Shown piece by piece: positions 55,372 to 64,000 of a DNA stretch of 64,000 nucleotides. The first letter of the stretch is position 1, and each line of letters starts with the position of its first letter. Below the pieces are notes generated by a model. That model saw only the letters and a program-made list of their open reading frames with translations. It was not told the DNA's origin and did not search any database. The stretch is taken from contig NZ_LFND01000003.1 in NCBI RefSeq assembly GCF_001045465.1, positions 1,160,031-1,224,030 on the forward strand, written 5' to 3'. The DNA is from Chryseobacterium angstadtii. GTDB lineage: Bacteria; Bacteroidota; Bacteroidia; Flavobacteriales; Weeksellaceae. The translations under genes and the position numbers were made by a program.

Positions 55372-56121
55372 CTAAATAATCTGAATATTTGTATTTCTGA
55401 AGGATTCCAACTCCGCATCATTGGAGTCCAGATCTGTAACCAGATAATCAACAGCATCTATGTCACAGATTTTAAAAGTTTCTGTCCGTCTTAGTTTATT
55501 CTGATTGGCCAGAGCAATTATTTTTTTTGAAGATTTAGCCATTGCTTTCTTGGTTTCTCCATCCGGAATTGATGTTGCCGAAACTCCAAAATCTGCATCA
55601 ACCGCACAGGTTCCCATAATGAAAAGATCTGCAATGTATTGAGACGCTTCATTACAGGTTGTAACGCCCGTTGTGACGGCCAACTCATGGTCATACAAAC
55701 CTCCGAGCATGATAAGCTCAATATTTTTAAATTGACCGATTATAGGTGGTAACGAGTAATTATTGCTGATAATTCTCAGTTTTATGTCCAAAGGCATATA
55801 GCTCGCCACTGCACAAACGGTAGTTCCGCCATCCATAAAAACAGTCATATCGTCTTTAATAAATTGTTGCGTTTTTAAAGCAACAATATCTTTTTCTTTC
55901 GTCAGAAAAGACTGTCTGTCATAAAAAGAAAGCGGATCTTTTTCTCTTAATATGGCTCCACCACGGGCTTTGGACAATAATCCGTTCCGATGCAGAATAT
56001 CAATATCTCTCCTTACAGTATCTTCCGACACGTGAAGCAATACGGCCAAATCTTCAAATTTTACCTTATTTTTTTCCTTTAACTGATTAAGGATGATTTC
56101 GAAACGTTCTTCTTTTAGCAT
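55372..56121 (-). CDS. DeoR/GlpR family transcriptional regulator
   Basis: A 249-aa repressor from the ATG at 56121 (MLKEERFEIILNQLKE). The N-terminal HTH is of DeoR type (VKFEDLAVLLHVSEDTVRRDIDILHRNG in parts); the C-terminal sugar-phosphate isomerase-like sensor domain holds FMDGGTTVCAVASYMP, IMLGGLYDHELA and ATSIPDGETKKAMAKSSKKII. The start overlaps the last 35 bp of the MFS gene, so the pair is coupled. It probably responds to a phosphorylated sugar or nucleoside linked to the carrier. Confidence 0.92.
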   Translation of the reverse strand: MLKEERFEIILNQLKEKNKVKFEDLAVLLHVSEDTVRRDIDILHRNGLLSKARGGAILREKDPLSFYDRQSFLTKEKDIVALKTQQFIKDDMTVFMDGGTTVCAVASYMPLDIKLRIISNNYSLPPIIGQFKNIELIMLGGLYDHELAVTTGVTTCNEASQYIADLFIMGTCAVDADFGVSATSIPDGETKKAMAKSSKKIIALANQNKLRRTETFKICDIDAVDYLVTDLDSNDAELESFRNTNIQII

Positions 56122-57298
56122 AAATTGATGATTTCCTGAGTTGATAAATAAAGGCAACCGCTATAAACAGCAAAGCTATGGCTTCAAATGCGATTGTCAA
56201 AGAAAAATGATGAGCAATAAAACCCAACAATGCGGGACCCGCCAACTGACCGGCATAGCCCATAGTTGTAATCACCGGAATGGTTACCGTTGGAGATAAT
56301 CCCGGGATTTTCCCTCCTTCACTGAAAAAAACAGGAACTATATTAGCTGCACCCACGCCCAAAAGTAAAAAACCTGTAAGAGATAAAGCAATCCATGGGC
56401 TGAGCGTGATAAAAAGCATTCCTATTGCTGCTAAAATGCTCCCTCCTATCACAACTGTTTTACTGCTTATTTTACTTACAATAGCATCACCCGTCAATCT
56501 CATGACCGCCATCGCGACAGAAAAAGCAGCGTATCCTATTCCGGAAAATTCCGGCTCAACATCTTTATAATCTCTCAAAAAAATAGCACTCCAGTCCAGC
56601 ATGGCTCCTTCTGAGAGAAAAACAATAAAACACATTAACCCTAAAATCAAAACACTTGAGTTCAACCACTGAAAACGACTGGAAACAGCTTCCGCTTCAT
56701 CTACATGTGAAAATTGAAGGATAATAGCTTTTTCCGTTTTATAATCAAAAAGATGCTTAAACTGAAGAACTAAAAGCAGAATAAGCAGAACAGAAATGGT
56801 AATGGCGGCGTGAATAGGATTAAGCCCCATTTTGATTAAGAAACCCAATCCCAGAGATCCGAACAGCCCTCCCACACTGAAAAGCCCGTGCAGTGAAGAC
56901 ATAATAGGTTTACCATAACTGTTCTGTACCTGTACTCCATGGGCATTCATCGCTACATCTACACTTCCGATACTGCATCCAAACGCAAAAAGCACCAATC
57001 CCATTATGTAAATATTCGGGATAATCAACAGACATGGCAGCAATAAAGCTGCTGATAACACGCTTCCCGCAATAATTTTCCTGGTTCCCAGCCTGCTGAT
57101 CAGAATCCCTGTCAAAGGCATCATCACTAATGCTCCGCATCCTAAGAGAAGCAGCAATAAACCTAAATCGGCTTCATTCAAACCTAATCTGTCTTTTGCT
57201 AAAGGAACCATAGGAGCCCAGCTTGCTATTCCGAGTCCGCAGACTAAAAATATAAACTGGGTCGCTCTTTTTGCTTTGACAATTTTTTCGTCAATCAT
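56087..57298 (-). CDS. MFS transporter, YbjJ-like
   Basis: A 403-aa inner-membrane carrier with 12 predicted helices. GLGIASWAPMVPLAKDRLGL, VQVQNSYGKPIMSSLHGLFSVGG (in parts) and SEGAMLDWSAIFLRDY are characteristic of the YbjJ/FucP-related branch of unknown substrate. It is followed by and overlaps the DeoR-type regulator. It is divergent from the VOC gene, with face-to-face overlapping promoters between them. Confidence 0.9.
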   Translation of the reverse strand: MIDEKIVKAKRATQFIFLVCGLGIASWAPMVPLAKDRLGLNEADLGLLLLLLGCGALVMMPLTGILISRLGTRKIIAGSVLSAALLLPCLLIIPNIYIMGLVLFAFGCSIGSVDVAMNAHGVQVQNSYGKPIMSSLHGLFSVGGLFGSLGLGFLIKMGLNPIHAAITISVLLILLLVLQFKHLFDYKTEKAIILQFSHVDEAEAVSSRFQWLNSSVLILGLMCFIVFLSEGAMLDWSAIFLRDYKDVEPEFSGIGYAAFSVAMAVMRLTGDAIVSKISSKTVVIGGSILAAIGMLFITLSPWIALSLTGFLLLGVGAANIVPVFFSEGGKIPGLSPTVTIPVITTMGYAGQLAGPALLGFIAHHFSLTIAFEAIALLFIAVAFIYQLRKSSIYAKRRTFRNHP

Positions 57299-57316
57299 AA
57301 TCTAATTATTTTTTAT

Positions 57317-57353
57317 TTTGCAAATTTATGCAAATTTGTATATTTTTGCAAAA
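57317..57353. promoter_or_regulatory. Overlapping divergent promoters with TGCAAA boxes
   Basis: Plus strand: TTG (57318-57320), 20 nt, TATTTTTG (57341-57348), for the VOC gene. Minus strand: TTG (57351-57349), 20 nt, TAAATTTG (57328-57321), for the MFS-DeoR operon. Three TGCAAA boxes begin at 57319, 57329 and 57347, and TTTGCAAA (57317-57324) and TTTTGCAAAA (57344-57353) are perfect palindromes, candidate DeoR operators. Confidence 0.7.
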
Positions 57354-57375
57354 TAATTTTTAAGTTAAATAAGCA

Positions 57376-57774
57376 ATGAAAATAAGAATCGAGCATTATG
57401 CGATATGGTGTCAGGATTTAGAACTGATGAAAACATTTTATATGACCTACTTCGGAATGAGCAGCAATGAGAAATATATCAATCCAACAAAGAAATACGA
57501 ATCCTATTTCCTCAGCTTCCAGGACTCTTCATCGCCCAGAATTGAGCTGATGAAAAGACCGGATATTGCTGAAAATAAAAGTGTACGGGGAATGTTAACC
57601 GGATATGCTCATGTTGCTTTTTCAGTAGGAAACAGAGAAACGGTTGATAGACTGACCGCTAATTTACGCAAGGAAGGTTACAAAGTCATCAGCGAATGCA
57701 GAGTTACAGGAGACGGCTACTACGAAAGCGTTATAGAAGACCCCGAAGGAAACTGGATAGAAATCACAACGTAA
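57376..57774 (+). CDS. VOC family (glyoxalase/bleomycin resistance-like) protein
   Basis: A 132-aa vicinal-oxygen-chelate protein. IRIEHYAIWCQDLELMKTFYMTYFGM is the opening fold (in parts); metal-ligand positions fit His7 (EHYAIW), Glu in RIELMKR, His in GYAHVAFSVG and Glu in DPEGNWIEI. Function within the superfamily (glyoxalase, resistance protein or dioxygenase) cannot be decided. It shares a promoter region with the MFS-DeoR genes, hinting at a common substrate. Confidence 0.9.
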   Translation: MKIRIEHYAIWCQDLELMKTFYMTYFGMSSNEKYINPTKKYESYFLSFQDSSSPRIELMKRPDIAENKSVRGMLTGYAHVAFSVGNRETVDRLTANLRKEGYKVISECRVTGDGYYESVIEDPEGNWIEITT

Positions 57775-58003
57775 TTTTCCAACTCAAAAAAAAGCATTGA
57801 ATCCTTGTAAAAAATCAAAGTATTTTAATTTTAGTACTGATCTTCAAGGCAATGTAAATTTGAGTGTATACTTCAGAGATTTTTTTGGAAGATACCGAAC
57901 CGGATGATTGTAAAAATAATAATTTTAAATAAAAACACATTAGTAAAAATGACAATACGTCATTAAAATTTACTAAATTAACAACAAATCAATACAAATT
58001 ATT

Positions 58004-58804
58004 ATGAAAAAATTATTCTACTCGTTATTATTTACCACAACACTGATCAATGCTCAAGTTACAAGTTTTCCTTGGACAGAAACATTTGAAACAGATTCTC
58101 CAACTGCGACATCCTGGACCAAAATCTATGAGTCAGGAAACAAAGAGTGGTCAATTGTACAGACAGCGAATCCGGGTTATTACACCAGCTCAGGCCCCTA
58201 CGCTGGGAGCTATATGGCTCAGTTTGACGTTACAGCCTTCAATGGGGCAACCACAAAGTATGTAAGTCCTGTTTTAAATTTATCTTCAGCAACCAGTCCT
58301 TCGTTAGAATTTTATTTCCGAAATGAAGCTTGGGATAGCGACCAAAATGAAATCAATGTATACTACAGAACTTCAACTTCCGGAGCCTGGACATTAATAT
58401 CAAATTATAATACCAGCGTAGCCGACTGGACCAGCTCAGGTATCCTTCCGCTGCCATCCCCCTCAGCCACTTATCAGATAGCCATTGAAGGGGTCGCAAA
58501 CTATGGATATGCTATAAATGTGGACAATGTAACTGTAAATGCAGGAACTCTCTCAACTTCAGAAACAAAATTAAAAGCTCCGCAAATCAAAATATTTCCT
58601 AATCCGGTAAGCAAAACATTAAGCATTGATTCCAAAGAAAAAATAGCAGACGCTACCATTCATGATGTTTCCGGTAAAATAATCAGAACAGAAAAAATCT
58701 CTGATAACCAGATTTCTGTTGAATATTTAAAACCTGGAGTATATTTTATTACGGTTAAGCATGTTGACGGAACAAGCAACACTTTAAAATTTATAAAAAA
58801 GTAA
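58004..58804 (+). CDS. Secreted protein with choice-of-anchor/MAM-like domain and T9SS sorting domain
   Basis: A 266-aa protein with signal peptide (MKKLFYSLLFTTTLINAQ). Residues 24-180 form a MAM/'choice-of-anchor J'-like beta-sandwich (FPWTETFETDSPTATSWTKI, SYMAQFDVTAFNGATTKYVSPVLNL in parts; SLEFYFRNEAWDSDQNEINVYYRT in parts; GYAINVDNVTVNAG). The last 75 residues (QIKIFPNPVSKTLSI ... VYFITVKHVDGTSNTLKFIKK in parts) are a type A T9SS domain. No enzymatic motif is visible. Confidence 0.88.
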   Translation: MKKLFYSLLFTTTLINAQVTSFPWTETFETDSPTATSWTKIYESGNKEWSIVQTANPGYYTSSGPYAGSYMAQFDVTAFNGATTKYVSPVLNLSSATSPSLEFYFRNEAWDSDQNEINVYYRTSTSGAWTLISNYNTSVADWTSSGILPLPSPSATYQIAIEGVANYGYAINVDNVTVNAGTLSTSETKLKAPQIKIFPNPVSKTLSIDSKEKIADATIHDVSGKIIRTEKISDNQISVEYLKPGVYFITVKHVDGTSNTLKFIKK

Positions 58805-58880
58805 TAAGATGATCCTCTCAATGTCATAAGAGCTATGTGGACAAGTTAAAAAGTTCTATTCATCAATGATTACTCTTAAC

Positions 58881-58922
58881 AAACTAAATAAGAATCAGCG
58901 CGTACTGATTCTTATTTAGTTT
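58881..58922. terminator. 18-bp perfect hairpin
   Basis: AAACTAAATAAGAATCAG / CTGATTCTTATTTAGTTT around a CGCGTA loop. It lies 76 bp after the T9SS gene and 160 bp before the XRE-S24 gene. The stem is unusually long and perfect for a terminator, and the 3' side is not followed by a long T-run. Confidence 0.6.
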
Positions 58923-59083
58923 ATTGGAACAAGCAACCCGTAATGGACATGCTCCAATTTCAAGATATTAATTGAGGAACCCCTTAATTCCCAGTATTAA
59001 TCGCAGATAAGCGCAGTTTATTTACAGAAAATACAGTCTGTTTTGAACCAAATTTTGTACATTTGTTGATATATTTTGTATCA

Positions 59084-59866
59084 ATGTCAATTTTTTCAAA
59101 CAATATTCGTTTCCTGAGAGGAAAAAGAAACCTTTCTCAACAATCTGTAGCCAATGAACTTACTATTTCACGTGTAAGATATTCCAAATATGAGAACGGA
59201 ATATCCGAACCGCCTATTGAGCTTCTTGTAAAAATGTCCAAATATTTTCACGTCAGTATAGATCTTCTGGTCTCTGTAGACATCCGTAAATACCCTATGG
59301 AAGAAATGCTGAAGCTTCCTGACAACAGAATTGTTCTTCCGGTGGCAGTGGATCATCAGGGAAATGATACCATTGAAATTATTCCACAGAAAGCTTCTAT
59401 GGGTTATCTGGAAGGTTACAGTGATGTGGGATACATCGAAAGTCTTCAGAGAATAGCCCTACCCTTTCTTACAAACGGCAAATATAGAGCTTTTCCGGCA
59501 GACGGAGACTCTATGCCTCCATTTAGAAACGGCTCTTATATTGTAGGAAAATATGTGGAAGGAATTCCTGAACTGAAACCCGGCAAAACCTATGTTTTCA
59601 TTACCTTAAATGATGGAATCACGTATAAGCGTTTCAAGGAAATCAAAGGAAACAGTATTTGTGTAAGTGCAGACAATTCTTTTTATGAGCCTTATGACAT
59701 CCCGTTTGAAGAGGTTGTGGAGATCTGGCAGTATGCTTCGGGCATTTTCCCGGAAGATTTTGAGCCAGGCGACTATGAAAACTACAATTTTAAAGAAATG
59801 TTCAGAGAGTTGAAGCAGGATATTCAAAAACTGGACAAAAAAGTATCAGGCCGCAGGAAATCTTAA
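59084..59866 (+). CDS. XRE-family regulator with S24/LexA-like peptidase domain
   Basis: A 260-aa regulator starting at the ATG at 59084 (MSIFSNNIRFLRGKR). An XRE HTH (LSQQSVANELTISRVRYSKYENG, in parts) is joined to a C-terminal S24 domain with the Ser of PADGDSMPPF and the Lys of GITYKRFKE forming the expected Ser-Lys dyad. No Ala-Gly/Cys-Gly autocleavage site is obvious in the linker. Such proteins are phage-repressor-like, but no prophage genes are near; it is a chromosomal orphan, common in Chryseobacterium. A coiled tail ends it (KEMFRELKQDIQKLDKKV). Confidence 0.88.
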   Translation: MSIFSNNIRFLRGKRNLSQQSVANELTISRVRYSKYENGISEPPIELLVKMSKYFHVSIDLLVSVDIRKYPMEEMLKLPDNRIVLPVAVDHQGNDTIEIIPQKASMGYLEGYSDVGYIESLQRIALPFLTNGKYRAFPADGDSMPPFRNGSYIVGKYVEGIPELKPGKTYVFITLNDGITYKRFKEIKGNSICVSADNSFYEPYDIPFEEVVEIWQYASGIFPEDFEPGDYENYNFKEMFRELKQDIQKLDKKVSGRRKS

Positions 59867-59929
59867 AAAATCCGAGTCTAGATAGTATTTTTTCAGTTTT
59901 GGTTTAATATTCATATTTTCTTATAATAA

Positions 59930-59957
59930 AAAAACGGGTCAGCTGGCCCGTTTTTGT
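59930..59957 (+). terminator. Terminator of the XRE-S24 gene
   Basis: AAAAACGGG / CCCGTTTTT with a TCAGCTGG loop (59930-59938 with 59947-59955), followed by G and TT. Confidence 0.85.
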
Positions 59958-60111
59958 TATTCAATTTTTCTTTTTATAAACATACAAACCCGTAAAAGCT
60001 ACTGAAACACTCTCCGATTGTGTATTATTTTTAATCAATAAAGTGATTTTTTAATTTCAAAAACATCTAAAAAAAATGTTATTTTGTCATGAGGACCAAT
60101 GAAACAGTATG

Positions 60112-60150
60112 AAAAAAAAATCATGGCCGGAAGAATTTCCAACCATGATT
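60112..60150 (-). terminator. Terminator of the dsbD-thioredoxin operon
   Basis: On the minus strand AATCATGG / CCATGATT (60143-60150 with 60119-60126), an inner GGAA/TTCC pairing, then nine T residues. It lies 50 bp past the thioredoxin gene. The 59867-60199 gap contains this and the previous terminator only. Confidence 0.85.
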
Positions 60151-60199
60151 ACGGACTGCTCTAATGTTCTTATTTTGAATAAATAAGCCTCATTATTTT

Positions 60200-61327
60200 C
60201 TAATAATTCCCGGATACTTTAAGGGCATTGGCTTCTTCTTCCCATTTTTTAGCCTGAACATTGTCTCCAACCTTTTTATACAAATTGGCCAAAGTATCGG
60301 TATTGTAATAACTTTTATTCTTTTTTACAGACTCCTGAGCCCACATAATAGCTTTTTCCAACGAGGATTTGGTATTTACATTCTCAAAAAATGCCCAGGC
60401 TACCGAGTTAAGCTCTTCAGGACTGGCTGTAGAATATTCTTTATACAATTCAAGTGTTAATTTTTCATAAGTAGCAATATCTTTTTTAGACAAAGCCTGG
60501 GAAGCTTTATACTTTGATAATTCTCTCTCCGCTTCTTCTTTATTTAGAAATTTTCGGGCTTCAGCTAAGAAATTGGTATCACTAAATTTATCAGGATGTT
60601 GCTTAAAATTATTCAAAAGAGTGCTCAATTTAATATTTCTATCTATAGTATTGTATTCTTCTTCTGAAATCGTCTTTATGATAATTGACTTTTTTTCCTT
60701 GAAAAATGGATACAGAGGAGATGCTGTACTTCTGATATTTGATGTTAATAACATGATATCTTCTTTGTCCATTTGACCTTTAGAACTTAATGAATATCTT
60801 TCAAAAACCTTAACAGCAAAGTCAGCATCGAATCTAACGGTTAAATTGATCAGATTTTTCAAAAAAGCAGGATCCTTTTCTCCTTCTTCAAATTTCCGTT
60901 TGAGAACTGAGAGGTTTCTATTAGGATCCTGGGCATCTTTTGCAACCTGGATAAATTCATCTACATTAGAATACGAACCTAAGCCCCGATGTACTTCCTC
61001 TCCCTTACTATTGAGAAATAAATAGGTAGGATAAGAACTTACTTTATATTTTTTGGCCACTTCAATTCCCTCTCCTTTCTCCATATCTATTTTCACACTA
61101 ATAAAATGATCATTAAAATAATTTCCAACAACAGGTAACGGAAAAATATTTTTTGCCATAAGCTTGCAAGGTCCACACCAGGATGTGTATGCATCTATAA
61201 ATACAAGTTTATTTTCTTTCTCAGCCTTTGCCATAGCTGTACTAAGATTACTCTCTTCAAATTTAATTCCCTGAGCGTGCATACAGGCTCCGAAAATGAT
61301 TAACGATAAAATGATTAATTTTTTCAT
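60200..61327 (-). CDS. Periplasmic thioredoxin-family protein with C-terminal helical repeats
   Basis: A 375-aa protein with signal peptide (MKKLIILSLIIFGACMHAQ). Residues 22-125 form a thioredoxin fold with the active site WCGPC (Cys51, Cys54) and cis-Pro in SSYPTYLFL. The remaining 240 residues are alpha-helical and TPR-like (SLEKAIMWAQESVKKNKSYYNTDTLANLYKKVGD in parts). It is 10 bp downstream of dsbD and would receive electrons from DsbD to reduce periplasmic protein thiols. Confidence 0.9.
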   Translation of the reverse strand: MKKLIILSLIIFGACMHAQGIKFEESNLSTAMAKAEKENKLVFIDAYTSWCGPCKLMAKNIFPLPVVGNYFNDHFISVKIDMEKGEGIEVAKKYKVSSYPTYLFLNSKGEEVHRGLGSYSNVDEFIQVAKDAQDPNRNLSVLKRKFEEGEKDPAFLKNLINLTVRFDADFAVKVFERYSLSSKGQMDKEDIMLLTSNIRSTASPLYPFFKEKKSIIIKTISEEEYNTIDRNIKLSTLLNNFKQHPDKFSDTNFLAEARKFLNKEEAERELSKYKASQALSKKDIATYEKLTLELYKEYSTASPEELNSVAWAFFENVNTKSSLEKAIMWAQESVKKNKSYYNTDTLANLYKKVGDNVQAKKWEEEANALKVSGNY

Positions 61328-61337
61328 AACTTTTTGT

Positions 61338-63167
61338 TTAAAATTTTACTTTTTTATAATAATTGACTCCACATCTAAGGAATTCTTTAAAAGCCTCTTT
61401 GGACATATAACCTGATACGGGCGTATTAATAACTTTTCCGTCCGGTGTGATCAGAACATAAAGAGGTTGCGAATTGTTGTTGAAATTCACTTGTTGGAAA
61501 AGACTCCACCGGTCTCCCACTGTCTTAATTTTTTTAATCTGCCCGTCACCAAGATCTATTTTCGTTTTCTGATCTTCAGGAAGCTCTTCTTTATCATCTA
61601 CATATAAAGAAGCGAGTACTACATCATTTTGAAGGATCGGTAAGATATCCGGCTCACTCCATACGAATTCCTCCATTTTCCGGCAGTTTTCACAACCGTA
61701 GCCCGTGAAGTCTATCAGAATAGGTTTGTTTTCTTTTTTGGCCAATTCAATCGCTTTAAAGAAATCGTGCTCAGGATGCATGCCGAGAATTCCGTCTTTT
61801 TCATTATGCAGATAACTTACATTTAATGGAGGCAAAATTCCGCTTAACAGCTGTAATTTTGGACGCTCACTCGGAACCAATCCCTGTATCAGATAAATCA
61901 CAAATCCAATTCCTAATACTCCTAATATTTTTCGGGTAATGGAAATTTTAGGCTTTTTATCGTCGTGCGGAAATCTGATGATGCCGAATAAATATAACAC
62001 CAGTCCTAATGTGATGATGATCCAGATAGCTATGAAAAGCTCTCTTTTCAGGAAAAATGTTTTAGAAACCAAATCCGCTTTAGATAAAAACTTTAAGGCT
62101 AAAGCCAATTCTATGAAACCAAGAACCACTTTCACCGTATTCATCCATCCTCCGGACTTTGGAAGACTCTTTAATGCTTGTGGGAATAAAGCCAGTAATC
62201 CGAAAACAATGGCCCAGGCCAGCCCGAATCCTGCCAGTGCAAAAGTAAGCAGCATAGGAACATTGGATGATCCCGTCACTGCACTTCCTAACAATCCTCC
62301 CAGGATAGGTCCTGTACATGAGAAAGATACAATGACCAGCGTTAATGCCATGAAGAAAATACCGACAAGACCTCCCGCTTCTTCTGCTTTTGAAGATTTA
62401 TTCGCAATGGAGCTTGGCAACGTGATATCATAATACCCGAAGAAACTTCCGGCAAAGAAAATGAATATAATAAAGAAGGCAATATTCAGCCATACACTTG
62501 TAGAAATTTCATTGAAAATATTTCCTGCAATACCATCAATCAAATGGAAAGGTACACTTAGCAGAACAAAGATCAGAAGAATGAAAAATCCGTAGATCAA
62601 GGCGTCTCTTTTTCCTTTTGCCTTATTGCTGCTCCCTTTGGCAAAGAAAGAAACCGTAAGCGGAATCATTGGAAAAACGCATGGCGTAAGCAAAGCAATC
62701 AATCCTCCTATGAATCCCAGGAACAGATACGTCCAGTAATTTTCATCAATCTTGGCAGATGCAGTTCCACAATCCGTTAAAGGCTTCTGGAAATCAATAG
62801 TCTCTATTTTCAGTTGCTTAGGATCCAGTTTAGATGTTTCAGTCACCGTTACCTGATCTTTTACAGGATTGGCAACAACCGTTTCTACTGTTTTAGCTGA
62901 ATCTTTCGCAGTTTCCGTTTTTTCTTCTTCTGCTGCTACTTCAGGAGTCCCTTTTGGAGTTACTTTCTGATTGAATTCTAACGTATTGGGAGCCAGGCAG
63001 ACTCTGTCATCACAGGTCTGGTAGGTAATTTCAGATGTGACATCTCCCAGCTTGGTCGGATCTTTGAGTTTGAATTTCTGTTTAAAACCCGCAGAATTGG
63101 AATAAAAAACAATCTTTCCCCCAAAAGCTTCTGAAAAAAAAAAATAAAGAAGGCAATATTCAGCCAT
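61338..63167 (-). pseudogene. dsbD: dsbD, 3' part after a tandem duplication (beta and gamma domains intact)
   Basis: The frame codes part of the DsbD alpha domain (FGGKIVFYSNSAGFKQ, TYQTCDDRVCLAP), the eight-helix DsbD beta domain (LTPCVFPMIPLTVSF; SCTGPILGG with its Cys pair) and the C-terminal thioredoxin-like gamma domain (GYGCENCRKMEEFVW). It lacks the signal peptide and the first half of the alpha domain: the first 11 residues (MAEYCLLYFFF) are out-of-frame readings of duplicated sequence. The correct N-terminus is coded further right, separated by a 674-bp tandem duplication that shifts the frame by two. Unless expressed from an internal start, the protein is inactive. Confidence 0.85.
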
Positions 63168-63811
63168 ACACTTGTAGAAATTTCATTGAAAATATTTCCT
63201 GCAATACCATCAATCAAATGGAAAGGTACACTTAGCAGAACAAAGATCAGAAGAATGAAAAATCCGTAGATCAAGGCGTCTCTTTTTCCTTTTGCCTTAT
63301 TGCTGCTCCCTTTTGTAAAGAAAGAAACCGTCAGCGGAATCATTGGAAAAACGCATGGCGTAAGCAAAGCAATCAACCCTCCTATGAATCCCAGGAACAG
63401 ATACGTCCAGTAATTTTCATCAATCTTGGCAGATGCTGTTCCGCAATCCGTTAAAGGTTTTTGAAAGTCAATAGTCTCAATTTTCAGTTGCTTAGGATCC
63501 AGTTTAGACGTTTCAGTCACCGTTACCTGATCTTTTACAGGATTGGCGACAACTGTTTCTACTGTTTTAGCTGAATCTTTCGCCGTTTCCGTTTTTTCTT
63601 CTACTGCTGCTACTTCAGGAGTCCCTTTTGGAGTTACTTTCTGATTGAATTCTAACGTATTAGGTGCCAGACAGACTCTGTCATCACAGGTCTGATAGGT
63701 AATTTCAGAGGTGACATCTCCCGGTTTGGTCGGATCTTTGAGTTTGAATTTCTGTTTAAAACCCGCAGAATTGGAATAAAAAACAATCTTTCCCCCAAAA
63801 GCTTCTGAAAA
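62470..63811. repeat. 674-bp tandem duplication inside dsbD
   Basis: Copy 1 is 63144-63811 and copy 2 is 62470-63137, joined by an 11-A run (63134-63144). The offset is 674 bp, not a multiple of three. By eye about two dozen base differences exist between the copies, nearly all silent. Confidence 0.9.
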
Positions 63812-64000
63812 CTCTTCATGCTTTTTACCAACTTCGGTAAATTTTCCTATCAGCTCAATGTTTTTTCCGGAAACTTTATACTCCGTAGGAATTCCTGTAT
63901 CTTCCGGAAGATCTTTGGAATAAATATGCCAGCCGCTTTCCATGGTTGCATTTAAAACAGCCTCGTATTGATTGTTCCCCAAATCGTTGATGGTAAACTT
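62978..64000 (-). pseudogene. dsbD: dsbD, 5' part (signal peptide beyond the window), truncated by the duplication
   Basis: The frame enters from the right edge (KFTINDLGNNQYEAVLNATM ...) and codes the DsbD alpha domain and the first helices of the beta domain (LTPCVFPMIPLTVSFFTKG). At 63144 the genuine sequence ends in an A/T-run; from there it reads the second copy out of frame to a stop at 62978. A TTG at 63982 is only an internal Leu codon, not a start. Confidence 0.82.

Noticed and set aside
59063..59866. Prophage at the XRE-S24 gene
   Set aside because: No integrase, terminase or structural phage gene lies nearby; the regulator is a single orphan.
1..64000. Insertion sequence, CRISPR array, tRNA or rRNA
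   Set aside because: No transposase frame, regularly spaced direct repeats, cloverleaf or rRNA-like sequence was seen.

Overview
The window is AT-rich chromosomal DNA from a member of the Bacteroidota, most likely a Chryseobacterium-like Flavobacteriales (Weeksellaceae). The supports are a short (288 aa) housekeeping sigma factor, secreted proteins ending in type IX secretion (T9SS) type A sorting domains (four genes), Bacteroidota-type promoters (TTG, 19-20 nt, TAnnTTTG), TssN of the Bacteroidota-specific type VI system, a Chryseobacterium-style bacteriocin-like leader peptide, and the near absence of strong Shine-Dalgarno sites. No rRNA, tRNA, CRISPR array, transposase or integrase was recognised.

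Layout. 1-6.1 kb: a secreted aspartyl protease (cut by the window edge), a histidine kinase/response regulator pair, and a TetR gene between a small membrane operon and a divergent MFS exporter. 6.2-12.0 kb: the complete four-gene ligase-associated DNA-repair cassette (exonuclease, ATP-dependent ligase, Lhr-type helicase, PdeM phosphoesterase). 12.3-14.2 kb: rpoD and an S1/P1 nuclease. 14.5-17.6 kb: a detached tssG-tssN-tssK piece of a subtype iii type VI secretion system. 17.7-21.4 kb: two PLP enzymes, a DtxR/MntR-type metal regulator and a lipoprotein. 21.5-24.3 kb: an ArsR-led operon (ArsR, SRPBCC, YdeI-like, DoxX-like, DUF4256) with two tandem operators. 24.6-28.2 kb: DUF6265 protein, AraC regulator, methionine aminopeptidase, glycerophosphodiesterase lipoprotein. 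28.4-38.0 kb: a second two-component pair followed by a secreted M60 mucin-type metallopeptidase, then a PepSY-like / outer-membrane barrel / PAP2 phosphatase operon and an SRPBCC gene. 38.3-43.2 kb: a Gly/Val-rich bacteriocin-like peptide, a universal stress protein, a PiT phosphate transporter with a gutted porin pseudogene beside it, a decayed second bacteriocin-like fragment, and a secreted PQQ-type sugar dehydrogenase. 43.4-49.9 kb: a same-strand catabolic block (AraC, GMC oxidoreductase, ACMSD/gamma-resorcylate-decarboxylase-type amidohydrolase, aldehyde dehydrogenase, cytochrome P450). 50.2-55.1 kb: accessory surface proteins, including a GEVED/T9SS gene flanked by 259-bp direct repeats. 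55.3-59.9 kb: DeoR regulator and MFS carrier divergent from a VOC protein, a T9SS protein, an XRE-S24 regulator. 60.2-64 kb: thioredoxin-family protein and a dsbD gene broken by a 674-bp tandem duplication.

Most interesting signals: the dsbD duplication, whose two copies differ mainly at synonymous sites (so they appear to come from two separately selected alleles, or from a mixed assembly); the bacteriocin-like gene with a frameshifted relic 3 kb away; the direct repeats around the GEVED gene with an orphan promoter in the second copy; a 25-nt hairpin family with four copies; an intergenic word-repeat family in four places; a P450 lacking the Glu of its ExxR motif; overlapping face-to-face promoters at 57.3 kb; and the porin pseudogene.
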